A DNA stretch of 64,000 bases from Littorina saxatilis (lineage: Eukaryota; Mollusca; Gastropoda; Littorinimorpha; Littorinidae), in the NCBI RefSeq assembly GCF_037325665.1, contig NC_090245.1, forward strand, positions 101,904,619 to 101,968,618. Reading direction: 5' to 3'. The notes beneath the pieces were generated by a model that was not told where the DNA came from, did no database searches, and was given only the letters and a program-made list of their open reading frames with translations. Made by a program: the position numbers and the translations under genes. Positions 40,201 through 52,200 of this stretch are shown piece by piece (position 1 is the first letter of the stretch; every line of letters starts with the position of its first letter).

Positions 40201-43200
40201 GGATGCCGGTGGATTTCGAATTCGGTCGTTCTCCTGGGCATTCGGGCTTTCAGCCTCTGTTGGGTCAGCAGCAGCCACCCACTCCGGTGGTGACTGCTAG
40301 CTCCTCCCTTCAGCTGCCTTCGGTTGCTGGCGTTTCTCACCCTCCTCTTGGCCAGGGTATGAGTTTCGTTGATGACCAACAGGAGGGGCGTTTGGCTTCC
40401 GGCCTGTCCTCGCAGCGTCATTTGTCGGGTTCCTTGGGCTATGAGCCATCCCCTTCATGTGGCGCTTCGGACCTTGGGTCTGTGGACGAGGAGCAGCTGC
40501 CTTCGGCGGCTCCGGCCAGCTTCAGGGTGGCGCTTGAAGCTGCCGCGGAAGTCACTTCGCGTTATTTCCCGGAAGGGGCTTCGTCTTCGGCCGCGCCTTT
40601 GGCGTTGGGTCCGTCGGCGATGGCTGACTTCCGGGGGGCGAAGGAGGAGGACAGCTACTTCCGGTTCGAAGAATCACCGTCAGTAGCTTTCCAGCTTTCT
40701 CGTTTGTTCGCCAAGCCCGCTCCTGCCGGCAGCGGGTTGCCTCCAGCAGCAGTTCCGCTTCTGGTGCCGTATGGCACAGCTCCGGAGCATGCTTTGCCTT
40801 ACCTGGCTGCTGCGACACAGGCAGACTTCTTCGTGCCCTTGGCGGGTCAAAGGAAGTTGCCTTGGCCTAAGGCTTCACGGAACCTTCTTTCGTCCTTTGC
40901 TCTGCCGCGTGCACCGCTTCCGGTCACGCCGGCATTGCTCCCTCTTTTGACGAAGCCTCTGCAGAAGGATTCCGTTCTCCCTCTTTCGGAGCGGTCTCTC
41001 ATGTCCTCTGAGGAGGTGGGAAGGCAGCTCTTGGAACTCAGTTCCATTTCGGAGACTATCCTGCGGGCTCTTTCACGTGCTCTTACGGAGTCTTTAGCTC
41101 CCTTTACCTTGAGTAAGGAGCAAGATTCGGAGGACATATCCACACTCCTCTCCACGCTGGCAAGGGTGAACGAGGAACAGATGAGATTGTCCTCTCTGCA
41201 GTACGTACACTTTGTCTCGTGCAGAAGGGACTTGTTTCTCGCCCACTCCCAGTTCTCTGAGGAGTCGACGAGAAACACTCTCAGATCGTCACCCTTGGTG
41301 GATGGTGCTCTCTTCGGCAACCTGGCCTCTGATGCCAGGAAGCAGGAGATTGACACCAACAGAGAACAGCAGTTCTCGTCTTTTGCGCTTCAGTCCCTGA
41401 AGCAGCCCAAGCAGGCTGCTCCTCAGCGGGCTCAGCACAAACAGGCTAAGACCTCTGCTCAGGCACATCCTGCTTCCTGGAAGAGATCTAGTGCCCCTTC
41501 CCGCGGGTCGGGCAAGAGATCTGCTTCGAGGAGGGGTAGGGGCTCTTCCAGTGGAAAGCCCCACCCCCAATGAAGCGTTCCCGGCTTCACGCCCCCCCCG
41601 CCCTCCACCTTGGTGATGGCGGGGGGCCTTGCTCGGGCACTTCCACATTGGCTGGCCGTCATACGCAGCCGATGGTTAGTGGGTGTCGTGAAGTCGGGAT
41701 TCCGCTTGCTGTGGCTGGGGGACAAGGCCCCTCTTACCAGGTGTCCTCCAGCCTTCAAGCCCCCCTTCTCACAGGAGGCAAGGGCCGTCCTCCAGTCGGA
41801 GGTTGCCTCACTGATAGAGAAGGGCGCGGTGGAAGCGGTCTCGGACCACAGCTCCCCGGGGTTTTATGGACGGCTTTTCGCGGTCCCCAAAGCTTCGGGA
41901 GCTTGGCGTCCTGTCTTGGATCTTTCGTTTCTCAACAAGTTTCTGAGAACGATTCGATTCAAGATGGAGACTCCTGCCTCGGTTCGGGACGCTCTCCGCC
42001 CAGGAGACTGGGTGACCTCGATAGACTTGACGGATGCGTACTTCCATATTCTGGTGCATCCCGCCGACCGGAAATGGCTCCGTTTCCGGTGGGCCAGTCA
42101 AGTCTACCAGTTCCGCGCACTTCCTTTTGGGCTGTCCCTTGCCCCATGGATCTTTACCATGGTGGTGAGGCAGCTCTGCGCGCTGGTGAGGTCACAGGGA
42201 GTGCGGCTGCGAGCATACCTCGACGACTGGCTCATCATGGGCCAGAGCGAGGCTCTCTGCAGGCAGCACACTCTCTTGGTTCTCCGGGAGGCCAGCTTGC
42301 TGGGATTCTCGGTCAACCAGACGAAGTCAGAGCTCGTGCCGTCTCAGTCATTCACTTACCTGGGGATGACGTTCAATACGGTCACCTGGACTGTCCAGCC
42401 TTCGCAGAAGCGGGTGGACAAGCTCCAGGCTCTCATCCACTCTACTTCGCTTCTCCTGAGGGCTCCCCTTCGGACTTTGGCCTCCATCCTGGGGCAGATG
42501 GAGTCCATGGCCTTTCTGGTTCCACTAGGGAGAGTTCACAAACGCCCGCTTCAGCACGCGCTGAAGCCGTTGGTGGACTCTCCTTGTGTGGATTGGAACA
42601 CTCTGGTTCCCCTTGGGGATTGGTTCCTGGCTGCAACCCTCCCGTGGCTGGACTCGGGATGGGTATGCAGGGGGGTTCCCATTGTTTCCCCCCCTCCCAG
42701 CATGGACCTGTTCACAGACGCGTCCTTGCTGGGTTGGGGGGCTCACACGGACCGGCTCACGGCCTCCGGACTGTGGTCTGTGGAACAGAGCACATGGCAC
42801 ATCAACTCGCTGGAGTTGGAGGCCGTGTTCCTTGCTCTGGTCGCGTTCCTCCCTTCCCTGGCAGCCAAGCGCGTGCGTCTGTTCACAGACAATACGACAG
42901 TGGCTGCCTACGTGAACAAGCAGGGAGGTTCGCGGTCCCCCACTCTCTCCCGCAGAACGTGCGAGATCCTCTCCTGGTGCTCCCAGCGGGGGATCTCTCT
43001 CTCAGCGCGTTACCTGCCAGGGAGCCTCAACACACTGGCGGACGCGCTCAGCCGCTCCGACAGGGTGTTGCAGGCGGAATGGACCATCACGCATGGTGCC
43101 CTTCTCCGCCTTTGGGCTGTGGCCCCGAAGCCTGTGGTGGATCTCTTCGCCACCAGATTCTCCAGGCGCCTTCCGGTGTTTGTCTCCCCCTTCCCCGATC

Positions 43201-46200
43201 CGGAAGCGTGGGGGACCAACGCCTTGGACATCCCCTGGACAGGGCTGGAGGCTTACGCCTTCCCGCCCTTCCAGCTGCTCAGCCAAGTCCTCAGGAAGGC
43301 GGAATTGGAGAGGCCGTCTCTGCTTCTGGTCACCCCTCTGTGGCCGTCTCAGCCCTGGTTTCCGGACCTGCTGAGACTCGCACACGGCCCTCCAATTCCT
43401 CTCTCTCTGGTACCAGGCGAACTCGTTCAGCCTCGCACCGGAGTTCCTCACGGGCACCCGCAGTCTCTCAATCTTCACGCGTGGAGACTGTGAGGTCCGC
43501 TCTCAGGCGGTCTGGGGCTTCCGACCGCACTTTGGAGTTGGTGCAGCGCTCACATAGGGCCTCCACCTCCTCAGTGTATTCATCGCATTGGCGTGCCTGG
43601 GTCACCTGGTGTCAGGCTCATGGGCTGAACCCGGTGGCTCCTCGTACTATGCACGTAGCCAACCACTTAGCGGATTTGTCTTCCCAGGGGGCTTCTTCCT
43701 CCTCTCTGAAGGTTCGCAGGTCGGCGATCGCCTCGACTCTTAAACAGATTGGGCATACCATCAATGTTAGCGGAGTCGTTGCTGGGGTTATTAAGGGCGC
43801 GTCTTTGCAGGACGTTAAGCGCTCTTCTCTGCCCAAGTGGGATCTTTTCCTTGTCCTCGAGTTCTTGCGCTCGGCGGACTTCGAGCCGCTGGAGGGCTCT
43901 AGCCTCGCGAACCTTACTCGTAAGGCTCTGTTCTTGCTACTTCTGGCTTCGGCCCGCAGAGGTAGCGAGATACACGCTCTTTCAGGCAGTCCGCAGGACA
44001 TTGGCCGAGAGCGTGACGGCTCCTTATCTTTGCATTTCCGGGAGGCCTTTCTGGCCAAAAATCAGACACCGGATCAGCCTTCTCCCTGTGTCCTTGTGAG
44101 GCCCCTGTCTCATATTGTGGCGCATGATGACCCAGACATGGTCAATTGCCCGGTTAGGGCCCTAGAGGCCTATTTAACCCGCACTCAGCCCATCCGGTCG
44201 AGCTCCCAGAAGCTCCTCTTTATTTCCTTGAATACGTCCATGGACAGAGATATCACGAGGACTACCTTGGCCAGGTGGGTGTCGGCTCTCATAAAACAAG
44301 CTTATGTGTGGAGTCTGGCACAAAAGGGGGGGGCTCAGCCTGCCTTCCCTCTCGAGTCGGCTAGAATGCACGAGTCCCGGGCATGGGCATCGTCTTTGGC
44401 TGTTTTGAGGTCACGAAGACTTGACGACGTCCTGCGCACAGCATACTGGCGTTCAGACGACGTCTTCATCTCGTTCTACTTGAGAGACATCGCCGCGGTC
44501 TGCCGCGACGGCTCAAGGACCCTCCCTGCACTGGTGGCAGCGGGGCAATGCCTCTCCAGATCATAACAGTGAGTTTGAAATTTTTTACTTCTTACCCACC
44601 ACCTTGTTGGAGTTATCTGCTAATATGTGACTCGGAGTAAGAATATGTAATTTAATCGAAAATTTTTAATTAAATTTTCATTTGATTAATATACTTACCC
44701 GAGTCACATAGGTAAGTCCCTCCCACCTTCCCCGCTTGTAGTTTCTTTGGATTCTAGAAGTCGAATGAGGGTGTCTCGTACTGGGTACGAGATCTGTGGC
44801 GTGACACGCTACGGGAGGCAACCCAGGGTAGCAAGCTTGCTACTTTTTTAGCTTGGGTTGCTTCCCTTAGACTATAGACGGGATAGCGTTTTCAGTTAAC
44901 CTAGCATCTTGACTGCGTCAATGCTAATATGTGACTCGGGTAAGTATATTAATCAAATGAAAATTTAATTAAAAATTTTCGAAAACTGTGCTATTTGTAA
45001 ATGTTCTAAACTGTGCTATGTATGTTCTAAACTGTGCTATTTGTAAATGTCCTAAAATGTGCTGTTTGTAATTGTTCTAAACTGTGCGGTTTGTATTTTG
45101 TTTTCAAGGGTTCGGTGTCAGGCTCTGTGCAAGCTACAGACAGACTGATGAAGGAGCTGAGAGACATCTACAAATCAGACAGTTACAAGAAAGGTCAGTG
45201 CTACAGTGTCTCTAGAACTTGACTGATGAATCTTCACATCCTCACAGGCCTCTAAAACTATTATTCTTCACCGGATCACGCTTTGGACTACACAGTCTGG
45301 ATGATGTGGGTCGTATACGACCCATACCTTCTAAAGAAGGATTCAATGTAAAAAGTATGGGTTGTACACGACCCACGCCATCCGAATAGGGATAAACTCT
45401 TTACCGCCTCTTTGCAGAGTAGGGGTCATACACGACCCACACCATCCGAATAGGGATAAACACCATAAAATGCCTTCTTTAATTCCATATGGGTCGTCCA
45501 CGACCCACAATATCCGGACTGTGTAGTTCAAATAACGTCATTGTTTATTTGTTCGTTAAAAAAAATAATCTTGGTGGATAGGATTAGGAAGGTTCTATGG
45601 TGTTTGAGGATGACATGAAGTCTCAATCAAGAACTTCCAATAGTGTTAGAGATACAGACACTACTTTTATGAGTCTCTAGGTCGTCCACGAAGCACGATG
45701 AAGGTTAAGGACATTAACTTTTGATGTGCTAAAGAAAGTGTCTCTAAGAGTGTTCATTTGAGCAGAAAAGACTTGCCGACTGGATGTGGTCAGAAAATCA
45801 ATCAATCAATCAATGACGCTTATATCGCGCATATTCCGTGGGTACAGTTCTAGGCGCTCTGCAGTGATGCCGTGTGAGATGAAATTTTATACGGCCAGTA
45901 GGTTGCAGCCATGTCGGCGCATATTTACCTTTCACGGCCTTATTCCAAGTCACACGGGTATGGTAGACAATTATTAACTGTGCCTAAGCAATTTTGCCAG
46001 GAAAGACCCTTTTGTCAATCGTGGGATCTTTAACGTGCACACCCAATGTGGTATACACGGGGGGTGGTTCGGACACCGAAGAGAGTCTGCACACAAAGTT
46101 GACTCTGTGAAATAAATTTCCGCCGAACCTGGGATCGAACTCGCGCTGACAGCGGCCAACTGAATACAAATCCAGCGCGCTACCAACTGAGCTATATCCC

Positions 46201-49200
46201 CGCCCCGTAATGTGTAAGTTTTGTGTTGGGAGATAATCTAACAGTCTTCATCATAGTACACAGGACTTTCCAGGTTGGACCAAAGGGGATGGTACTAATC
46301 ATTTGTAAGATTATTTGTAAGATGTGTGCTGGGAGATTGTTTGGAGGTCATTTGGTGAGATTGGTTAGCTATGGGGGCCTCTTTTGATTTCCGAAAAGTT
46401 TGGTCTTGAGATACAGTCAGTTTCAGGATCAGAAGAAACTTAGTTTTGTTGCTTGGTGGAGGTAGAACAGGAATACTTTTGTTGCAATACAAGCCTCTTC
46501 TCACAAGGCACAGTGCCTTGTGATCGCTAACGCTAACTGAGTCTCTGTATCTCCCCATCTTGAATCCTATAAAACGCAAGTCTGCCTTACTAAGACATTT
46601 TGTGTGTGTTTTAATCGATCAAAGTGTCACACTGGCATTATGTTTTTCAGGGAGTACCGTATTTAACGGACTACAAGCCGTGACTTCAACAACAACAAAA
46701 ATCGCATTGCGGCTTACAAAAGATGCGGCTAAAACGTTACCTAAACTTGAATAGCATTCACCTAATGGAAGTCGCCGCGGATTTTCATTTCGCTCGATTA
46801 GCGATTACCGGTACTTTATTAGCTCTCTACTCAAGACTCAGCGCTTTTCTCTTTCTTTCGCGAATCTTCGTTTGTCAACAAGTCGTCGTGACAAGATAGC
46901 GTACAGAGAAACACCGGATGTATCAGGATCTCGCGTGGGCGAGATTTCGTTTTTTTGTGTCTCGCGATAGTTGGAGGAGCGAGGGCCATGTTGTGTTTTC
47001 GTCTGCTCGAAATGTGCGCAAAAGTCGTAAATCATCCCAAAAAAGCTTATTCCGGGCGGGACTACATGTGTGTGTTGGTTACAAATTGTGTGTGTGATAT
47101 TTTTCTTCAAACTTTTTCACTTTTCTTCTTTGTTTCATTTGTTTATTCTCGGAGCCGATTTCGCCAAATACCGTACTTTCGTTTGCCTGGTTGTTTTGAT
47201 TGATTGACACGATCTGATTATATTTTTTTCGACGGCGGCTAATATAGTGACGCGGCCTGTACGTGGCTCGTCCCAATTGTTTTGTTAAAAGTCGGGGGTG
47301 CGGCTTATAAAACGGTGCGTCTTGTAATCCGTCAAATACGGTATATGCTGATTATGTCAATCTAAAGTGCAACTCCTTTCTTTTGCAGATCATTTTGCAG
47401 TTGAACTAGTCAATGACTGCTTATATGATTGGAACGTCCGTTTAAAAAAGTGAGTGGCTGGTGTCCTGTTATTTATATCAATCAGAACTGACCAGTTTCA
47501 ATTCATTATCTATGAAAATAAATGTACATCTTTTGCAACTCATAATCTTCTTTTTTATCGCAATAAAGTTAACTTAACTGTAAAATGCTGACCAGCTGGA
47601 AAGGTTATTTTTCAAGTTGTGTGGCAGTGAAGTTGCCGCTTGTTGATTATGAATTTGATTGTCTTCTCTTCAAATCAAATCATCATTTTGAAATTGAAAA
47701 GCACTAGGGTTCCCACTGTTTTTGTGATGCTTGAAACTGATTTTTTTTTCCAGAGTGGATGAAGACAGCCAACTTTACCAAGATATGCAGTCTTTCAAAG
47801 AGAAGGAAGGGCGGGATTTCATTCTCCTCAACTTTACATTCAAGGTGACAGCATCCCCCTCCCACTCCCCTGTCTCTCCTGACTGTGCACAAAGTGTACA
47901 GTGTATGCATTAACTTAGTTTGTTTTTAAATTATCATTTTGTTTTGTTTGTTGTTGTTGCTGCATTTTGGTTTTTAGTTTTTCCGTTGAGTCATTCACAC
48001 TTATTCAAGATCTTTCAAGGATATGACTATCCATTTTGCAACCGAGCTTCTTTTTTTTTTTTACAAGTACATGTACGTACCAATGGTATCTGTCACAGAA
48101 ATTGACCAGTCGTGATCTCAGGTTACTTTGTATTTGGCAAAAGTGTGTCAAACAAAACATCAACTGCATGTTAGGTTCAACTAGTCGCCTATTTGATTTC
48201 TGGTGTTTTTAGATATTACATTGTACTGGTAAAATACAAAACAATTAATCACTTTGTAATACGATCCCTCAGCTTTTTCTGTTATTCAAAAGTGAAAGCC
48301 GCAAGTTGCATTCTCTGTTATTCCTGGGTGGCCGAGTGGCAACGCACTTGCGCTCGGAAGCGAGAGGTTGCGAGTTCGACCCTGGGTCAGGGCGTTAGCA
48401 ATTTTCTCCCCCCTTTCCTAACCTAGGTGGTGGGTTCAAGTCCTAGTCTTTCGGATGAGACGACAAACCGAGGTCCCTTCGTGTACACTACATTGGGGTG
48501 TGCACGTTAAAGATCCCACGATTGACAAAAGGGTCTTTCCTGGCAAAATTGAATAGGCATAGATAAAAATGTCCACCAAAATACCCGTGTGACTTGGAAT
48601 AATAGGCCGTGAAAAGTAGGATATGCGCCGAAATGGCTGCGATCTGCTGGCCGATGTCAATGCGTGATGTATTGTGTAAAAAAAATTCCATCTCACACGG
48701 CATAAATAAATCCCTGCGCCTTGAATATGTGCGCGATATAAATTGCATAAAATAATTAAAAAAATAAAAAAATAAATCCCTGCGCTTAGAACTGTACCCA
48801 CGGAATACACGCGATATAAGCCTCATATTGCAGACCTGTTTACCAGTACAATTTGGGCGTATTTTGTACGCCAAATTATTATCAGTACGCAAATACGCGA
48901 CACACGCACACAATACGCATAAGAAAAAGTCTAGAATACGTTTTCCGGTGTTGGTGTGCTGATTACGGGATGGTACAACTGATACCGGTTTCGGTCGAAG
49001 GGAGATAACCATGACAGCGAGTCTTCAGCTGTGGAAACCTTGTTCAGTTGTTGGCACGTGCGATCGTCTGGACAATCGTGGCAAAATGAGGCGGTAAAAT
49101 GTGCCAGTTTCGGATGACTGTACCAAGTCTAAACATCTGAAACAGCAGATTTTCTTGGAGAAATATAAGAAAGAGCCAGGAATTGTGGAGTCTACTATGG

Positions 49201-52200
49201 GAAAAAGTCATGCACACTGCAAGTATTGTAAATCAGATTTCTCCGTTGCCCATGCTGGAAAATATGACATCGAACGACACTGCAGTTCCAAAACTCACAT
49301 GGACAAGGTTGCTGCAAAGAAATCCGCTGAAAGCTGCCAAGGAATTATGAAGTTCATTCCCGCAAAGCAAATCCTGCTAGAATTAAAGGCTGTAGTCCGT
49401 GCTGAAGCAATGATTTCTGAGATGATTGTAAAAATGAACTTGCCACTGTCAACCGCAGATGTTATTTCACGAACTTCATCTTTTCATTATCAATCTGCTT
49501 GGAAGACACTGGTTATAATGTTATAAACTGACAGGTAAATGAAATTGTTTTATCCCTGTTGTATCGGAAGGAGTTAAATTCTGAAGATGGTCACAAGACA
49601 TGCTATTCTTACACAAACACGTTTGCACCCACGCGTACGTTTTCCCTAGCCTTGCTTGCAAAGTACACCAACTTTTTGAAAAATACACTTAACTTTTTGA
49701 AAAAGTACTCTTGCCTCAGGTTTAGGGTAAACAGGTCTGAGATTGATTGATTGATAATGATTATGTTATCTGGATGCTGCAGGACACATTTCCATTTGAC
49801 CCACCTTTCGTTCGAGTGATCAGTCCCGTGGTATCCGGCGGGTATGTGCTGGGTGGTGGTGCTATCTGCATGGAACTCCTCACAAAACAGGTCAGTTCGA
49901 TTTGAATTTGTACTCAGCTGTACTTGTCATTCTTGATTCAGATACTTGAACTGTGACTTAGTAGTTCTGTGTGTTTGCTTGTACTTTACGGGCTGGTGAG
50001 CGGTAGAGTTTTTTTAATTTTGTGTCACTGTCCTGTGTCATTATTGGCGTTAACCCGTAATTACCAGTATTTTACCGGTTCAAATGAGAAAATACCGGAA
50101 CAAAATTGGCTGCCGGTATGACCTACCGGTTGATTTTTAGAACTACCGTTTTTTTTCGGTCGTAAAATATCAAAACCAGTACTCTGAGTCGGACTCTTAC
50201 TGGTTCCAATGACCAGCCTACCGTTTTTTTCTGGACAGTTTTCATCATAAAACTTTGCGTACCGGTTTGAAAAAATACTCGCACCATCACTGTGTGTTTG
50301 CATGGAGTTTTGATTTGAATTTCCGCAGGTGTGTAAAATTGTGTGTGTGTGTGTGTGTTCTTGGATCAGGTTTGAGTACATTCCTTCTCAAGAACTAGAC
50401 ATGGATGTCTGTTTGCTGTGTTCAGGTGTTTTTTTGTATTGCTGTCCTGTGTAGACATGTGCTGGTGTAGTTTTAACTTGTATTCACACAGATGTGATAA
50501 GCGTGTGCTTTCTCATGGCGTCTTGTTACACTCTGTTTCAAAAAACAAACATTTCTGGGGTGTCGACGGAGGGACGTGGTGGCTGTCTGCTCTCTGGAGG
50601 GGACCCTCACTCAGTCTGGCTCCGCGACTTAGCAGTCAATGTCGTTAGTAGGGGGCATAGTAGGTAGTGGGCTGCGTCCGTTAGCTCGGGACAGACCCAC
50701 TACTGAACACCGTCGAAGTGACTCAGCAGAAGTGCAGTGTCATCTTCCGAGGGTAGCCTACCGCAACGACCCGACATCCCTCCCTGGAGCGTCTGTAAAA
50801 TCGGCAAGTCTGGCAGCGGAAAGAAATTCAGATGTGGATGGAGCAGTGAGTGCAGGGACGGGGCGGCGTGAGAGCACACCGTAACAAGGAACAGGTGTAA
50901 GGGGAAAAATAAATAAATAAATAAAATAAAAAATAAAAACAAACAAACATTTGCATGCCTGTATGTTGTGCAGGGTTGGACAAGTGCGTACAGCATTGAG
51001 TCGGTCGTTCATCAGATATCAGCTACATTGGTCAAGGGGAAGGCTCGTATCCAGTTTGGAGCCACCAAGGTTTGTCACAGTCTGCTACTTTCTTTTCTTG
51101 GTTTACTGTTGGTGGCATTTATGAAGGGACTTGACGTTGATTTCAGGAGCCTGTAGCCAATGCATCTTTCCCCTTTTTGCCTTTCATTCTGTAGTGTGCA
51201 AAGTCTCCATTCTGTAACTCTAACGTCTTTGATCCTTTTCTGGAAACGAAAGTGCCGGGGAACCTGCCCTGGGGAACACCTCTTGATAACGACCACCTGC
51301 CCATCACAACCACCTCAAAGACCCCCTGACAAGGTTTTTTCATATCTGATTCCCCTTTCCATAATGACCACCTGCCCATCACAACCAGCTCAAAGACCCC
51401 CTGACAAGGTTTTTTCATATCTGATTCCCCTTTCCATAGTGACCACCTGTCTGTAAAGAACATTTTTAGTTGGTTCCTCTGGTGGTTGTTATACACAGGT
51501 TTGACTGTACATGTAGTCTGGTGCGGTGAACAAACTGATGATTTGCTGGTTGTTTCAGAGTCAATACAGCCTTGCACGAGCACAGCAGTCTTTCCGTTCC
51601 CTTGTCCAGATCCACGAAAAGAATGGTGAGGATTTTGAGTTAGGAGAAAACATTTGTATGTGTAAGTGTGACTGTATGTGAGTTTGGTAAATGAGAGAAT
51701 TAAAAAAACATACCTGGTACATGTATCTATGAGCAGATATTTGTGAGGTTAAGGGAGTTTAGGTTTTAAGGGAAATAAAGAGTCTGCACAAAGGTGTATG
51801 TGTGCGAGGGTGTATGCATTTAGGTATGGTCCGTGTGTGTGTGTTCAGGGTGTAATTTAACAAATTTGATCTAAATAGAGGAAGAGCAGAGTATGAAACT
51901 GCAAGGTTGTCCTTGGTTTAGTTTTTACATTTAGTCAAGTTTTGACTAAATGTTTTAACGTAGAGGGGGGAATCGAGACGAGGGTCGTGGTGTATGTGTG
52001 TGTGTGTGTTTGTGTCTGTCTGTCTGTGTGTGTGTGTAGAGCGATTCAGACTAAACTACTGGGCCGATCTTTATGAAATTTGACATGAGAGTTCAAATAC
52101 CTTTGATGACGTCATATCCGGCTTTTTGTAAAAGTTGAGGCGGCACTGTCACACCCTCATTTTTCAATTAAATTGATTGAAATATTGGCAAAGCAATCTT

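Larger units (their letters stand above)
38451..44981 (+). mobile_element. DIRS-type tyrosine-recombinase retrotransposon
   Basis: It has inverted terminal repeats of about 180 bp (38471-38650 and 44760-44939), short unpaired outer tips, and an internal complementary region at 44620-44710. That region reads as the joined complements of both outer tips, the hallmark of DIRS elements. It encodes gag-like, RT/RNase H and tyrosine-recombinase regions and no aspartic protease or DDE integrase. No target duplication is seen, as expected for recombinase-mediated insertion. The terminal repeats look the same by eye, so the insertion is young. The element looks near whole, with roughly one apparent break in the gag-like region. 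It sits sense-oriented in intron 5 of the UBE2Q2-like gene. Confidence 0.93.

Noticed and set aside
38451-44981. LTR retrovirus-like element
   Set aside because: Terminal repeats are inverted, there is no DDE integrase or aspartic protease, and a tyrosine recombinase is present, so it is DIRS type.
48323-48400. Functional tRNA-Ser/Leu gene
   Set aside because: It is the head of a SINE whose body matches 45790-46205, and its anticodon arm folds poorly.
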